Shown: positions 38,800 through 54,825, numbered from the stretch's first letter. The stretch: 64,000 bases of DNA from Lichenostomus cassidix (GCA_008360975.2 CM039183.1:47173850-47237849), one strand, 5' to 3'. The notes: generated by a model not told the origin, from the sequence alone. A program made the numbers and translations.

Positions 38800-40480
38800 G
38801 AGAGCCAAAATTCCAAAAAGATCAAAAAAACTGGCATGATAAAGCAGGAAAGTAAATTTCATAATGCTATTAAAACAAAAAAATACAAAATAATAGAAGT
38901 AAAAGAAATACTTTGAAAAGTCTAAGTTGTGTCTTAATGAGGGAAAGAGAGCAGAGTATACCTTGACAACTGAAATGCAAAACCACACAAAAAACCAAGA
39001 TGAAATAATACTGAGACATCAAGGCATAGAATCTAATAGGCACCATTCTTCAAATATTCAAGAAATGGGAAACTTGCCTGATATTCAATGATAACCAATT
39101 ATATAAAGAGAGCACTCAGGGAAGACAAAACCACAACAGAAAAGTTAAATTAATTCTCTCAGTCTGCACTGCCCACAAAGGCAGACAGAACAGCTCTCAC
39201 ACAAAGGTCATTCCTTATGTAGGATAGAAATGAACCATTGTCTCAGAGTGTCAATAGAATGTACTTCAGAAAAAATCCAGATCCATAAGGTGGACTTCAA
39301 CAAATTGCCAATACCAGCTAATTTTCCATTGTGGCATGTTAACACCAGTTAAAGGGGCCTTAGCACAAAAACAAGCAGTAGAGTGGAAAAAGCAATTTTA
39401 TATTTTCACATATCAGTTTTCATTTTTAACTGAATTTATAGAGAGTAGAGAGGCATAGAGGGTAATCCAGTGAACAGCAGACGTGATATTTCTGCAGACT
39501 TTAGATATTTCTTCACAAAGCTAATTGGTAGGAACAACAACAAAACAGTGTTAAGGTACAAATAAATAAATATGCCATATCAGGGAAAAACATAACTTTT
39601 CACAAAAAAAAAAAAACTAACACATACCTCATAAGCTAATTAGACTTCTATTTTAGAGCACATAACCATATGAATAATACAATCACTACAGAGTACTCAG
39701 GATTTAAGAAAGCTTTTGATGAGGTCTCTTATTAAAGTCTCTGACAGAAATAGAGGTAACATGGGATACAGCAGAAGGTCCTGGAGTAATAATTGGCTAA
39801 CAGATAGGAACCAAAGTGTAGGAAATAAATTATGTGTTAATAAATTAAGGGTAACACATGCAAAGATAACCCTGTGTGTAATGGCCTCTGAAGTAAGCCT
39901 TACCATTTAAGAATAATGTTTTGTGGGAATTTTAAGGTATTTTCTGAGAACATCCATTCAGTGCATAGTGGTAATTAAAAAGGTAAAAGACAACTGGAAG
40001 TTTATCAGGAAAGTTTTGAGATCAATACTGAAATTGTTATCTCACAAGGGAGTTTGACCATGGTGTACCCCCACCCTGAACACTGAATACAGCTCTGCTT
40101 CCTCAGAGCAGAGCTATATTGGGATTGGACATGCAGAATAATGATCAGGATTAAAAAAATATGAGTATTTTTTACAAATGTCTGAAGGTAATGCAATCAT
40201 CAAAGAATAGTTTTAAGTAAATAACAGGAAACACTTGTTCACACAAGATACAATTAAATTATAAAATTGAGAGAGAACTTTTTTACTGTGAGGGTTACTG
40301 AGCACTGGAACAGGTTGGTCAGAGAGATTGTGGAATCTCCTCCCCAGGAGATATTCAAAAGCCATCTGGACAAAATCCTGAGCAATGTGCTTTAGTGGGC
40401 CCTGCTTGAGGAGGGAAGCTGGACAAGATGACCTCCAATGGTCTGTTTCAACTTTAACCATTCTGTGATTCTATAGAGAC
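38800..40480 (+). mobile_element. CR1 LINE remnant, reverse-transcriptase fragments through intact-style 3' end
   Basis: Degraded coding blocks appear in order on the plus strand: a DKTTTEKLN-like block near 39124-39155, then the GFKKAFDEV block of reverse transcriptase at about 39700-39725 (the family's DFSKAFD motif) and a NNWLTDRNQS-like block at about 39790-39820. The 3' UTR follows at about 40260-40480 with the usual bird CR1 wording (GAGCACTGGAACAGGTTGG, GATGACCTCC, terminal ATTCTGTGATTCTATAG). Sequence between about 39920 and 40210 fits less well and suggests an internal loss. The A-rich DNA from 38.6 kb may be a further 5' portion. Confidence 0.75.
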
Positions 40481-43400
40481 TAAAGTATAGATGATACAAA
40501 GTGGGATTAGAGAAACTCCTAAAGGAAACCTTCATTGGTGGCTGGTAGCCCTAGGACTTGGAAGTTGTTACAGACTGGAACTGTGGAGATACACTCTGTC
40601 CTGCTCTTGTTTCTTTTTATATTCAGCCTCTCTCTCAAAAGCAACTTTCTGCTGGCAAACCAGATCTAGAAACTGTTCTTTAAGATTTGCATTAATAGTA
40701 ATAATGGTAATAAATAGCGTTTGAGAAAACACTACTGGAAAATTATACAGCAAACCTGAGCTGGCTACCTGCTGGATGTCATGTGTCCCTTCTCTCCAAC
40801 CATCTCTGGTGGTAACCCTTAGCATTCCTTAGACACCCACGGATGAAAGGAGAGTTTCTTTAGGTGCAATCATGTCCAATCAGTTCCTGGCCCTCCAGCT
40901 TGGAGTGCAGGCACAAGTGTTAATTACTGCCATCTGTGACAGTGGCTTATGCAGCAAGCACACCTGCCACCCAGAAGATAAACTGAAATCCCTGCATTGC
41001 TTCACGTGGGTCAGTGAGCACCAGTTAGTAATGGCTTTGATCAGCATTTTTCTGGGCTGCCTGTGGCAAGTGCAATGCTTCTGGTCTCTCACTACAGCTA
41101 CCAGCTCACTGATGCATCAGACCCCTAAAGAATCTTTCTCAGTGGGTGACACTACTTCTAGTCATGTGATTTTACTCTACATAGGTTTTTGTTTTCTGTC
41201 TGTAAAACCTCAGTGCAAGCACCTTCATGTTATGAACCATAGGTTCAAAGGTATATTTTAGAGGCATTTCCACACAGATTTTTGAGACAGCAAAGTTAAT
41301 TTAACATTTTTAAAAGTCTTCAGTGAGACAAGAAACCTGCAGGAGTTAACAAGGATTGTGGGACATAAAAATCTGACAGCAAGGACACAATGTAGAAAAA
41401 AATAAAAGTGAAGTACAAATGAACCCATGGTGCTGACTGATAAATAAGGAACTCCTGCAGTATTGCTGAGAAGGCAGGCATAGGAGTTCGATGAGCTTTT
41501 TGAGCTGACTTAACTCATGCAGCTGCCAGTTGTGTAGTTGAAAAGCTATACTATTTGTGAATTTAGGAGTCATGCAAAGCAATATATTTTCAAGATGGAA
41601 TTTCTCTTGATCTCTACAGAGTTTGTCACCAACCATATTTTTTTCAATGTTAATCTATGTAAATTATTCTCCCAGCACCTTCTAATTAATACAATTAATG
41701 CATCCAATGAAGGGATACTTGTTTTGAAGCTAATTTCTCTTCTTGGGACATATGCCTCTCCTTTTTTTCCTGTCACAAAGCCTCTAAAGATGGTTAGCAA
41801 AGATAGTTAACCACAGAACAAATAGATTGAAATTTGCATTTATGTACACACATCTCAGCACAATTCATACAACTACATGAACTTAACGTTTAAGTGCATT
41901 TTTATAATTGTTGGTATCTATAGAAATATTTGTACACTCCAAAATTTCAAACATTTGAACTGGAATTCCTTATCTCTGTTGTGTGGCAATAATTTTATCA
42001 AAAAGCATTTATCACTGACTGGCACCATACAATTAACAATAGAACATCATTAGAAACACCTTCTGAGAAATAAAACACAATTGTATGGAAATCATTCCTT
42101 TGAGCTATTTGATCAATAAACTCCACTTATCTTTAAACAGAAGTATTATCTTCTGGCATATCTAAAGCCACTTTAGTGGGTTCTACTGAATGAATTTTTT
42201 GTGAAATTTGGAATAAAATGCAGGACTGTCTCCATTCCATGCTCTTTCCAACATATATTACCATGTTTATGAGCTTTCTGTATAATGGATAGCGTGCAGC
42301 AGTCAGGTTATCAAAAATCATTGTCAAGATAATATAGTTACTATCTACTTTGATCTGAAAGTCTTTACAGTTGTGCCATCTGCTTTGTCATAGTTCATTT
42401 TAAGTCTTATACTCAAGAGAAAGGAGCAGCCTGGCAATACAAATCTGACAAAATTTAATCAAGACCAGAAACATCTCACTGTTCTCTCAAATTAATTTCT
42501 AAACAGTCCAAATTTGGTACAATTAATTTAATCATTCCATTTCCAAAGTTGTTTTTGAAAAGTCTGCATGTTGATCTGTTGGAATGGAAATTTTGTTTAT
42601 AAAGGGATAGTCGTACACTAAAGTCTAAGCATGGTCCATAAATTGCAAACAGCACTCAAATGGATCTATTCTGCACATTTGTATTTTCACAGAATCAAAA
42701 ATGTCACATACATTTTATAAGGCTAACAGGTAGGCAATGATTTAAATGAAAAGCCAGGCACAGGCACTAAGTATTTCTATTTGCTTATCCAGGAGTGGTG
42801 TACTTAGAAGATGAGATGATAAAAGGACTACTTACACCATCATCTCTCCTGCTCCTTATATAAGAGGAACAACTAAAAGTGAGGGATTTGGTGGAAACTT
42901 CGTGTTGATCACTAGCCAGGGTGCAGGTGTCTTGTGGGTTTTGGAAATCAGTGTATCCTACAACAATCTCATAACCATTCTGCATATTCTGGTGACAACC
43001 CCATTAATTTCTGTGACTTCAGCATGAAAGCAGCACAGCAGTGGTGCTCTCTATCTCTTGCCTTGTTCTGGAGGCAGCCCAGGGCTCTTCTCCAGGCAAG
43101 GAAGAAAGTGTCCCCTGTAATTCTTCACAGTGTTTCCAAATCACCAGTGGCTGTCTGGTCTAAGTTGAAACCAATTTCTGACTCTGAGGTTATCTTGCTA
43201 AAGACCAGATTATCTCACTTGGATAGTTACTCTTGGCAAGTGTAGCTCCTTCTGCCCTTATCACACCCAGGATTGTGCCCAATTGAGCTCAGGTGCTTTT
43301 TAAAGCCTTTGATTTCCATAGAAAGTTTTGGCTCAGAGTAAAGCACCAACCTATGGGCGTTTTAAGATAAGAATGACTTTCAAGCCTAAGAGCTGAGATG

Positions 43401-46189
43401 TAGACACACCAAGAACTCCAACACCTTTGAAGAAAACTTAAAAAAATAATAGCCTTGAAAATTCTTTGCAACTGCAATTCAGTCACAGCCTTCCACCGGC
43501 GGATGCACAGATTTCTCACAGCATTTAATGACTGTTGCACACTCTGGAAAAAATTGACTCTCATGATGTGCAACTAAGCTCAACTGAGACACGTAGTAAA
43601 ATAACCAAACACACTAACTCCTCTCTTCCTTCTTTAATGTGGGGTTTTATGCGTCAGTTTTAATCTAAAAGGAGCAACGTGCTATGTGGACCTCAGAAAA
43701 CAGATTTTATTCACTAACTGAGAAGCTTTTACCCAAGTGCAGTGTTTATACTTCTTAATAAGCCACTGTGTGAAAAACCCCAACAGGTCTGGCACACCTC
43801 CATGCAGCTTCATGTACCAGAGTGTAGAGACTGAGTGTAGTTAGAAGTCATCATCACTAATTAATTAGCATATTGACACAAGAAGAATAAACTTCCATGT
43901 CAAATGCAAACTATTTAAAGACATCATCCTAAATGGATGTTCTTTCTGTTCATTCTCATGGCCTGTGTAGGTTTCATGTTAAGAAACTTGGGCAACAAAT
44001 TGTGTGGTATTTATTTCTGATTATCCTTGAAGCTATAATTGTGTACCCATGTATTTGTTTGGGCACTCAATCAACTTCGCTTGAGCTGCAGGAGTAGAGG
44101 AAGGGTAAACAGAGGAATTGGATGGTTCAGGCTGGGAAAGGGCTAATCTCTCTGGGCTGTTTCCATGACCCTGTCCCGGCTCAGTGAGGACTGAGGAATG
44201 TGGCTCGCTGACACAGGTGGTCACTCAGCTCAGTGGTCTCATTGCATCCCCTTGTGGCTGGGTGCCTACAGGAGCTGAGCATTGTCCATCCCCATGAGAA
44301 CCAGATGTCAGGTAGCAACTAAGCAGCTTTTCTGCTCTGGAGAGGGGGCCAGACTGGATCTGGAGCACCTGGAAGGGGAAGGAATTAACTTCTTCACAGT
44401 GTCAACCTGTACATTTCCTAGAAACACACCCCCTCCTCACAGTCCCTCCTGAAGAGATTCTCCAGCCAGAGATACCCTAGAAGTCCTCCCAAGCACATTT
44501 TGCAGCCCACCATAAAGACAGTGTAGAGGCCTATGAGTAATTGAGGAGGAGGAATGTTTCTGACTACACTTCATCCCTGTATTTCCAAACATAGCATGGA
44601 TGCAGCAGCTCTGCTCACATAGACTATTATTCAGAGTGGTTTTGTGTTGTCTGAGAATAATGATTTCACCTTTAACAATACAGTGAATGCTTGGGATTTG
44701 AAACAACAGAAATGCAACCATTTACACTAATTTTCATGAATACTAATTTCATTTTAAATAGAAGGGGAAAAAAATCTTTGGAATCTACCCAACAGCAATT
44801 GGGTAGGGGTCAATATCTTGTCTTTCTGGAAAGAAATGCGAAAGTTGAAGGTTTTCATATATTTTCACTGACATTTTGGGCTTGAATTTAACAATAAAGG
44901 AGTGGCAGACACAGATTAATACTAAAAAAGTAAATCTGAATCTCAAGCTGCATGATCTGCAAAATCCTTGTGACCTTTCCTAAGAGTAGAATGTTGCCTT
45001 GTGGGCTATCCCTATTTTCAGAAGTATAACTTCAAAGTCTAAAAATATCTTGCAACAATTATTTCCATCAGCCAGTAACATTCATAAAAATACGTATCTA
45101 ATTAAAATTTCTCACAAGCAATGACTGAAGTTACTACTTATAATGATCTTTTTTAAATGAACCTTCAGAAGGTGTTGTCTTTTCCAAAAGAAGTAAGGCT
45201 CATTAATGTTAGTGGGACAGAGAGGCAGCCAGACCCTTGAGGCACAGTGAGTTAGCAGAGCTCCTCAGAGTGCCTTGAAGGGAGACATGGTTATTTACAT
45301 CAACAAAGAATTTACCCCTTTCATGTTTATTTGTCATCCTGGCCTTCCACAGGATCTAATCATATCTGTCAACAATCGAGAATCTTAATAGCTCGTGTTT
45401 GAGTCTTGCTAGCAGCTCATTTTCTCATCTCAACAAGGCATAAATGAACTGCAAATGTCAGGTCATTGCTTCATGCTCTCACTTCTGCCCCAACCCCCTC
45501 GAATTACTGCACTGTCTGGTTTTGGTGTCCAGATCAATCCAATTCCCTTCTGAATGTTGTAAATATGAAACTCTTCCTGGAGATTCTTTTATTTATTCAT
45601 CACAATATATGTTCTTACCTCATTTTACTTAGTCATCTCTGTGAGAATGAAAGGTGTGGAGTCAGCTCAGTAACCAGAAGGAATCATAAATCAAATCCAT
45701 ACAAGAGATAGACTCAGATAGGCAGAATAGTTGCAAAGCTATAGCAATAACATGGTCAGATTTGCAATTTTATACCTAAAAATCTCATTTTGAGGACCAC
45801 GACTGGTCTGCAGAAATACCACAATAATATATTACAAGAGTTTGTTTTCTATCAAGTGCAATTATTTCTGCAATTTACATTGATCCACCTAGCCTGGCTA
45901 TAAACCAGTTTCTCCTTTTTAAAATAGCCTTACTCTTACTATTTTTCTTTTGATATTTAAAATTAAGTAGACCTGTTGACTCTGAACATATTGAGCAGAG
46001 CAATAGTTGTGATTATTGCTGAGGATGAACGCAAGTACACTCGCCCAGGCTTGCTGGCAGGTCAGCCCTTGCCCACGGGACCTGGCTTTGCAGGGGCTAC
46101 CCGGACAGGGGAGGGATTTTTAGGTTTCTTTCCTCTCTGTTCGCAGACACAGGAAATCAGTTCACACTCAGCAAAGCCAGCAGCTAATC
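40481..46189. other. Intronic DNA, nothing confidently recognised
   Basis: The stretch contains a 129-codon ATG frame at 40872-41261 plus and several shorter frames, none with recognisable domains. Moderately GC-rich patches at about 42.9-43.3 kb and 44.05-44.45 kb have no identified content. Confidence 0.5.
43857..43868. promoter_or_regulatory. Perfect palindrome CTAATTAATTAG, homeodomain-type site
   Basis: A 12-base perfect palindrome containing TAAT-TA-ATTA, the spacing bound by paired-class homeodomain dimers (P2 type). It lies in the GRM1 intron about 2.8 kb from the first coding exon. AT-rich DNA makes chance matches likely, so function is unproven. Confidence 0.2.
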
Positions 46190-48254
<2,065 letters not shown>

Positions 48255-48501
48255 AAGGCAACCGCGGGCAAAGCCCTGATGTGCCTTACCGGCACGCCTG
48301 CCGAGCAGACAGGCTTCGGGCGGGGTGCGGCGGCGAGCCCGGCGACAGGGCTTGGCGGCTTGAAACGCCGCGCTGGGAGGGAAGATGCCACGGCCGCCCG
48401 GGTCCCTGTTGCACTGCGAGCCGTCAGCACCAGAGACAGCGCCCGGCAGCCGGGGCGGCTGCCGGACCGCAGTCCCCAGCCCCGCTGCCCCCTCCGGCCG
48501 C

Positions 48502-48600
48502 CGTGTCCCTGTCCCGTTGTCCCCTGCCCGCAGCGTCCCGTCTCGCTGTCCCGCCACCCCGCTGCCTCGCTGCTCCAGTGTCCCGCTGTCCCGGCCCGGC
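48502..48600. repeat. Degenerate C-rich minisatellite-like repeat
   Basis: About 100 bases of imperfect short units built around CCCGCTGTC / GTCCCGTTGTC, with no strict period. It lies in the CpG island, within the putative 5'UTR intron of GRM1. Such tracts often vary in length between individuals. Confidence 0.5.
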
Positions 48601-48709
48601 CACCGCCGGCTCGGCCGCCCGCCAGCACTGCGGGGCGCTTCCCCAAAACTTCTGCCCCCCGCCAGGCGCTGCCGCCGCGGTGTCCCCGCATGCACAGGCA
48701 GTGTGGCTC

Positions 48710-48757
48710 ACACGCACACGCACTGCTCGCACACACACTCTCACACACACGCACACT
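48710..48757. repeat. CA-rich imperfect dinucleotide tract
   Basis: Interrupted CACACA/CGCACA runs, alternating purine-pyrimidine, inside the CpG island. On the GRM1 sense strand it is a TG-rich tract in the putative 5'UTR intron and could adopt Z-DNA. It is probably polymorphic. Confidence 0.7.
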
Positions 48758-49103
48758 CCTCCCGGGGCTCGGAGACCGCCGCCGCACGCACCGCCCCGGG
48801 CTGCCCGCCGCTCCCGTCCCTCGCCGGCGGCGGGCAGCGGTGCCGGGCAGAGGCCGGCGGGGCTGCGTGTCCACCGAGCGGCGCGGGGGGCCGGACACGG
48901 TCCCGGGGAAGGCGATGCTCCGAGGAGAGCCGCCGTCCTTTCTGCGTGTCCGCACCCGCAGGCGGGCAGAGCCGCCCCAAGCAGGCTCCCGCGGGCAGCC
49001 CCGCAGCGAGTCTCCCCAGTGCCATCTGCCTGCCCCGCCGCCCCGCCGGCAGTCCCACGGCCGAGCCCCGCGGTGCGCTCGGAGGGTCACCCCTGAGACG
49101 TAC

Positions 49104-49545
49104 CTGGCCGGGTGAGGCAGTGGCTCCCTGCCTGTCGGGAGCGGGCATTGGCGGCTCTCCGGCCGCCCCGAGCTGGCGCGCTGGCGGCGGGGCGACGGCT
49201 GTGGGCTGGGCGCGGGTGCCCTCTGTCTTCAGCACCGCTCCACCGCAAGGAAAAAAACAGGTCATCCCGGGCTCATCCATTATCTCACACAAAAGGATCA
49301 GTCATTTTCTCCCCCTCCTTAATTTCTTCGGCTATTGTCCTGTAAACGAGTAAGGAAACATCACCCGGAGCACGCTGCCGGCTGCAGGGGAGGTGTTGGC
49401 TCTCGCCTTCCGTGGCTCTTAATTCATTATCTTCCTGCCTCAATTAGCAAGAGCCAGAGTTAAAGCGAGAGGCTGCTGCTCGAAGGGGACCCAGACTGCG
49501 CTCGGGAGACCCGAGACAATGAAATGTGCCGGTCTGCCTCACAGG
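49104..49545 (-). other. GRM1: Probable noncoding first exon of GRM1
   Basis: The minus strand has a strong splice donor, CGGCCAG/GTACGT, with the exon's last base at 49104 and GT at 49103-49102. It sits inside a CpG island about 1.65 kb upstream of the acceptor at 47453, the arrangement expected for the untranslated first exon of GRM1. The transcription start is not determined. The upper bound given here assumes initiation about 25-30 bases downstream of the TATAAATA element at 49576-49569; a dispersed CpG-island start nearer 49.25 kb is equally possible. Confidence 0.45.
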
Positions 49546-49568
49546 CAGGGCTTTGCTATTAAAATAAA

Positions 49569-49576
49569 TATTTATA
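49569..49576 (-). promoter_or_regulatory. TATA-like element upstream of the putative GRM1 first exon
   Basis: On the minus strand this reads TATAAATA, preceded by CCAGT, just upstream of the CpG island and the putative first exon. The position fits a core promoter for GRM1, but AT-rich DNA gives such matches by chance and CpG-island promoters often lack a TATA box. Confidence 0.25.
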
Positions 49577-49599
49577 ACTGGGGGGAAAAATACACTGCA

Positions 49600-52500
49600 A
49601 CAAGATAAATCACCTGTAAGGATAAAGGCATAAAGGCATTGAGATTGCAGTTTTCAGGTCAAGATGAACCTTAATGAAGCACGTGAGAGGCATGCCAGAT
49701 TAAAATAATACCAGATTGAATAATCATAATTCAGACGACCTGCTTGCATCCCTAACACAGGTCTCGGGTGTTTTACTTGACTGTATGAAAGTTAAAGTTA
49801 GATTACCTCCCCGCTGGGAACTCTATAGATATTTGCCCTACTTTTGAAAGAAAGAGGCAAGGACAAACATTTAACTATTGCTCATTCAGAGACGAGTTTG
49901 CAGTGAGTGCTGCCTCAGGGGTGTCTTCTCCTTGTGTCAATATCTGTGCTTTTTTTTACTGCCCCACAGCTAGCTATTCATCTGCACTGTGTTTATCCAT
50001 GAGCTATGTTTATTATGGAGGACCTAGCCCAGGGGGTTGCTGGTGCCCCCTTTCTCTGCAGATAATGTTTCTCAAGGAGGGAACCAGGGTCAGAGGGGCT
50101 GCCTGTCCTCTGCCTGTGGGCATGAAACTTCCCCAGGGCCAGCCTAGGGCAGTTCTGCCAGGACCAGATCTGGAGAAACATTCAGATGTTCACAAAAAGG
50201 GGGAACAAAATCCCCTTCTCCCACGTTTTAATGATTAAACTTCAGTTTCTGCCCTTGACACAATGAACCTGCAACATGCCAGCTAATTATTCCAATGGCT
50301 AAGTTTTGGGTTGCCTCTCTAGCTTTGGCAGGGAAAGCACTTGCAAATGTTCCCATTGGTTCTTTCCAACATACAGCACCCTGTAGCCTTTGTCCCCTCT
50401 AACCTGGCACTCACAAAGACAGCTTGTCTTTATGCTGAGGCTCATGCACAGCTGTCACACAGAGCTGTTCTCCCTCCCGCGATGGTCTGCGTTTTGCTGA
50501 GACTGGAAAGCAGGTCACTGGGTCCTGATGCCCAGCCATGGCTGCAAGTGCTGCCTCTCCAACCCTTGCAACAGTAGGTGGAAAGTGGCACAAGTCTGGG
50601 CCTCATATGAAGACACCTGTGGTATCAAGAGGCTCCACTAAAGGCTACAGAAAGACTGCAGTGGCTTCAATTTTTCGTGACTCTCATGGGGGAAACACAG
50701 CCTTTCCCCATCAGGAATTAGCACTGCATAGCACTGCTGTCTTTGTCCCACCAAAAAGGCCACAGTCATTCCACTGCCTTTTGTCCCTGACTCCAACACA
50801 TCCTGATCCTGCTGGGGCCCACAGATCTAACATTTCTCCCCTTAGAAACAGCCCATGTCCCCAGTCCTACCACCTTCACAAATTTCTAAGCATACAGTAT
50901 CTTTATCACCTGGTAACCATCCTCGAAGCACTACACAGGACTGCATTTTTTGCAGATATGAGTTGCCATCAAGCAGGGAATCAGGGCGAAAGCAGAGCAG
51001 GAGCAGTGGTTGCTTTCCGAGGGAAATTGCCTGATGTTGAATATTTTTTCTTTGTGAAATGAAGGACAAGAGAACAATTTTCATACTCCCATGTTACACT
51101 ATTTAAAAATCACTTCGAAGTTGATTGAAATATTCTGTTTTGATGGCATCCAAACTGTTTTGCTCTGTTTTCTTTTTAAACATTTTATACAACACAGAAG
51201 AGTTTTTGCTTCAGATAAAATTATTAACATAAAGTGGAAGCTATGTTCCAGTATTTCTTCCTAAAAATTTTCCTTTTTCTACTCCTATTTCATCAAAACT
51301 ACCTCTTCCAACAGAAAATTTTCTCCTGGAAAAGTTCTGGTCAGCTCTTATGAGAAAGGACAGTGTATTGTAGAAAATGGTTTGAAAGGGGCTTGTTTGG
51401 AGTAGCAATGACTGAAGCCTGGAAACCTGGTTAGTTGTAATCTCACTTTTGGTTTCCCAAATGCAGCTACTCCCTCCTCTACTTCCTACCAATAGGCACA
51501 AGTCAGATTGTCTGTCTAGTTGTGCAGACTCTCCAGCTAAGTTATGGGGAGATTTAAAGCTGTTCTGCAAGGATCAATGCTGCTGCAGTTTTACAGTTTT
51601 ATTCTGCCTTGGAAACGAGTAGAAAGTGCGTGTGTTCCTGTCTAAAGTAAGTTGAAACATCTACCAGCTATTTGATAAATTGTTTACAGTCCCATTTATT
51701 CCTCTCACTCAGCTGCTTTCCTTTCATGATTTACAAAGCCACCTGCTATACATAAACAGCGTGCATGCAAAACACCCATAGGTAGCCCACTGTCGTAGAT
51801 ACTGAATTGTTTGTTTATGAACAAAGATTTAGAATCATCATCATTATCATCTAGCAGGCTCGTTCAGATAAAAAAGGGATTTAATCTTACTAATATATTC
51901 AAAATATTTTCTCCTTTTCTCTTAGCAAAGTAAACATTTCTCATTGGCTTTTGTTTAAAACATATGCCAGCTATAGCATTGTTTTCACCTCCTTCCTTAT
52001 ATTTAAGCTTTCAGGTCACCCAACCTATAAGAAACAAAGAAGCAGTATTTTTAACTGTTTTGATTGCTTACACTCATTTGCTGCACTTGCTAAGAAATGA
52101 ACATTAACGGATCGATGTCTGTATACATGGAGCTTTGTAAAGGTCTGATTGCTCAGCTGTTCCTTGTACTAGCAGATCCATTAAAATTATATAGGATTAA
52201 CCCATGAAATTTAGGCCTCACTTCTGAGATATTTAGAAACTAGCAATAGCTTCTACATAAACCTATGACTATATGGGGTTACTCTCCTCTTTGCTATATA
52301 TATTTTTTTGCTTTTGAGACAGGCATAGACACGCCGTGAACCCAAGGATTCACAGAAATTTAAAAGCGACCATTGGTAGTCATCTAACACTCTCTTGTCC
52401 ACTGTCTCAAGTCACACTAGTCACACAGTCTTCAGCATATTTACAAAATTAGGTGATTTTGCATCCTTAAAAAAAAAAAATGTTCCTTGGCTGAGACTTA

Positions 52501-54825
52501 CTCAGGAGGGAAGTGTCTGCCTTGTTATGATTTCAGATGTCTTTCAAACAAATGTGAGATCCAAATCACTGCAAAATTCAGCATTCAGGGATGTCTTGTA
52601 AATTTTTTACACTCTCTGAGGCTTACAGACTCCATGAAGTGATGAATAAACAGATTTATTCAGACATTCAGCGGTTTTCATCTGTCTAGAAAAGCTGTTA
52701 ATAAGCTAAGATTAATTCTTTTTACATTTAAAAATATGTAACTGATTGCTTTTATAACTCAATATTTAAAAGCTCTCAGCAGAAGTGTTTCGTGACAGCT
52801 GCTGAGGAGAAAGACTGGAAGAATGCAGTCTAGAAGACAATGGACCAGGTCTGTCCTTAGGGAAACTCATCTCACAAATGGTTTCTTTGCCACAGGCCTG
52901 TGCCCTCCAAGCAATGGTGTGCAGTATTCAAAGGCATCTGGTTTCCATTCCTTACAGAGAGGGCACATGTCTCAAATCCTGAAGATTTCCTGGGCATTCG
53001 CTCTTGTGAAACTCACTGACACATGTTGGTGGTCTGGTGGCAATGAGGATGCTCCCAAAGAGTGAATGAGAAGTCATCTGAATGTCTTCTTTGATAGACA
53101 ACATGACTGTTCCGTCCTGAATAATGTTTAAAATCATTCTTGTATTTATTTCTTAACTGCAAAAATGTACTTAGGGTGCCCCCTAGGCCAAAATGCTGTA
53201 CAATATTTACCACATCCATTTACATCAATTCTATCCAGTTCAATTAATTTTGATAAAACTGTATCCTGAAATCCCCTGATTTCCCTGAAATTATCCCCTG
53301 AGAAACAACATGAGTAAACAGATAAATCTGTGCTGGGACTTGCATACCAACAAGCTTGGGCTACATCAGGCCAAAAAGAAAAGTGCATTTCAAAGTCAAA
53401 GGTCCACAGTTCCTGAGCTTCAGACTCTCAATTTAAAATCCACAGACTTCTACTTTAATTTGGAAATGTCAGTCTGAATCATTCTGGCTGAACTCACCAG
53501 GCAGGGACTTATATAAGTGTGAAGGGAGAGACAGTACCCTGGATATATGGGATTTAATACGGATTAACGAGACAGGTCTACTTAATTAGATTGTAACTAA
53601 TGGGACAAGGAATTTAACAAGAAGTCACCATACCTTATGCAGACAGATTTGGTGCTCGGTGGGAAATATGGCAGCTGAAGCATCTGCTTGACAAATTTTC
53701 TACTGATTTTCAAGGACAGCTCTGTGTAAAGCCATCTGCAGGAATTCAGTCTAGTACCACAGAAACCTGGTAACACCTACATATGGAAAGGAAGTCCTTG
53801 CTGCATAGATGAGGGAAAGGTGTTCCTGCTCTCTCCTGCCATCTCGGCTTTCAGGCTGCAGCCGTGGGTGAGAAAGACCTTATGCTGCAGATTGCAGTTA
53901 CAAAAGGAACCAGTAACTTGTGAAGATCCAAAGTTTACTGAAACTGTACAATGTAACAACACATCTCTGCACCACTCGAGAGAAGCTGCATGCAGCCAGT
54001 AATTTCTGCAATTTTCCCCATGACTACAGTTAGTACTGAAGAAAACAGCTCTGTGTTCACTGGCTCTTATTTGTGTCCTTCATTTCTACACATATAGCCC
54101 TTACAGACATTTTGTAAAACAAAAAGAAGAAAAAGAAAATTAAAAATCACAAATATCAGAGATGGAAAAGGCTAGCTATCTTTTCAAAATTAGAATCTTT
54201 TACACATGATTAAAGCATTAAAATAAGTTTTACAAATGCCAGTTTAGCAATACAATGATGCTTAACAAATATCTGACATACTTTAAAGAATCTTTGCAGT
54301 GCTAAAAAAACCAACCAAACAACAAAAGAAAAAAGGGGGGAGAAGACAAAAACCCCAAATTAACATGCTGAATACCTCTGAATGTTAATTTTCCCGTTTG
54401 CAGTCTGTTGCTGTTTATGTAACACTGTATACAGGCTACTTTATTAGCTTCCCTAAATACCTATTTTTGAAGCCTGCAATAGCAAATAAAAAATGGAGGA
54501 ACGGAATACTTTAAAGATTAGTAGGATTTTGTGGTGACCTTTAATTGAAATTATCTCATTTTCTACACTGCACCTTCTTTATGCATTTGCAGTTGTTCAG
54601 GATGGATGGAAAGGATGCCGTAAAATCACTGCCAGCAGACTGGTCGGCTTTACTCACTATTTTCTCACTATACCTGGTAGCAAATGAATTCAGAGATGTC
54701 AGCTAGGGGAACTTCCAGCCTATTGTTCTAGTTTCACAATCACTGTTTTCATTATTTTTCTAAACGTAAGTAATGTGACAGAATAGCACACCATTGTGCA
54801 GCTGCTCAATAAAATAATGTAAATC
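49600..54825. other. Intergenic DNA upstream of GRM1, nothing recognised
   Basis: AT-rich with GC-richer stretches around 50.0-50.9 kb, where a 174-codon frame (50538-51062 plus) starts with ATG but shows no recognisable domain. No CR1 or LTR hallmark, and no exon of the expected neighbour SHPRH. Confidence 0.5.

Larger units (their letters stand above)
48255..49250. promoter_or_regulatory. CpG island at the GRM1 promoter and first intron
   Basis: A sharply bounded, very GC- and CpG-rich block in otherwise AT-rich DNA. It covers the putative first-exon donor at 49104 and most of the 5'UTR intron. Long open frames in several frames on both strands (up to about 320 codons) result from the lack of AT-rich stop codons and look like low-complexity proline/arginine/alanine sequence, so I do not call them genes. 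Within it are a degenerate short-unit C-rich repeat at 48502-48600 and a CA-rich run at 48710-48757. Confidence 0.85.

Noticed and set aside
40872..41261. 129-codon ATG frame on the plus strand
   Set aside because: No recognised motif. An opposite-strand frame overlaps it, and nothing suggests a retrogene.
48279..49353. Plus-strand frames of 271-322 codons in the CpG island
   Set aside because: Open in several frames and both strands at once, low-complexity Pro/Arg/Ala composition, no domain. These are artefacts of GC-rich sequence lacking stop codons.
50538..51062. 174-codon ATG frame upstream of GRM1
   Set aside because: Mixed composition without domain or splice support. It does not resemble SHPRH or another expected neighbour.
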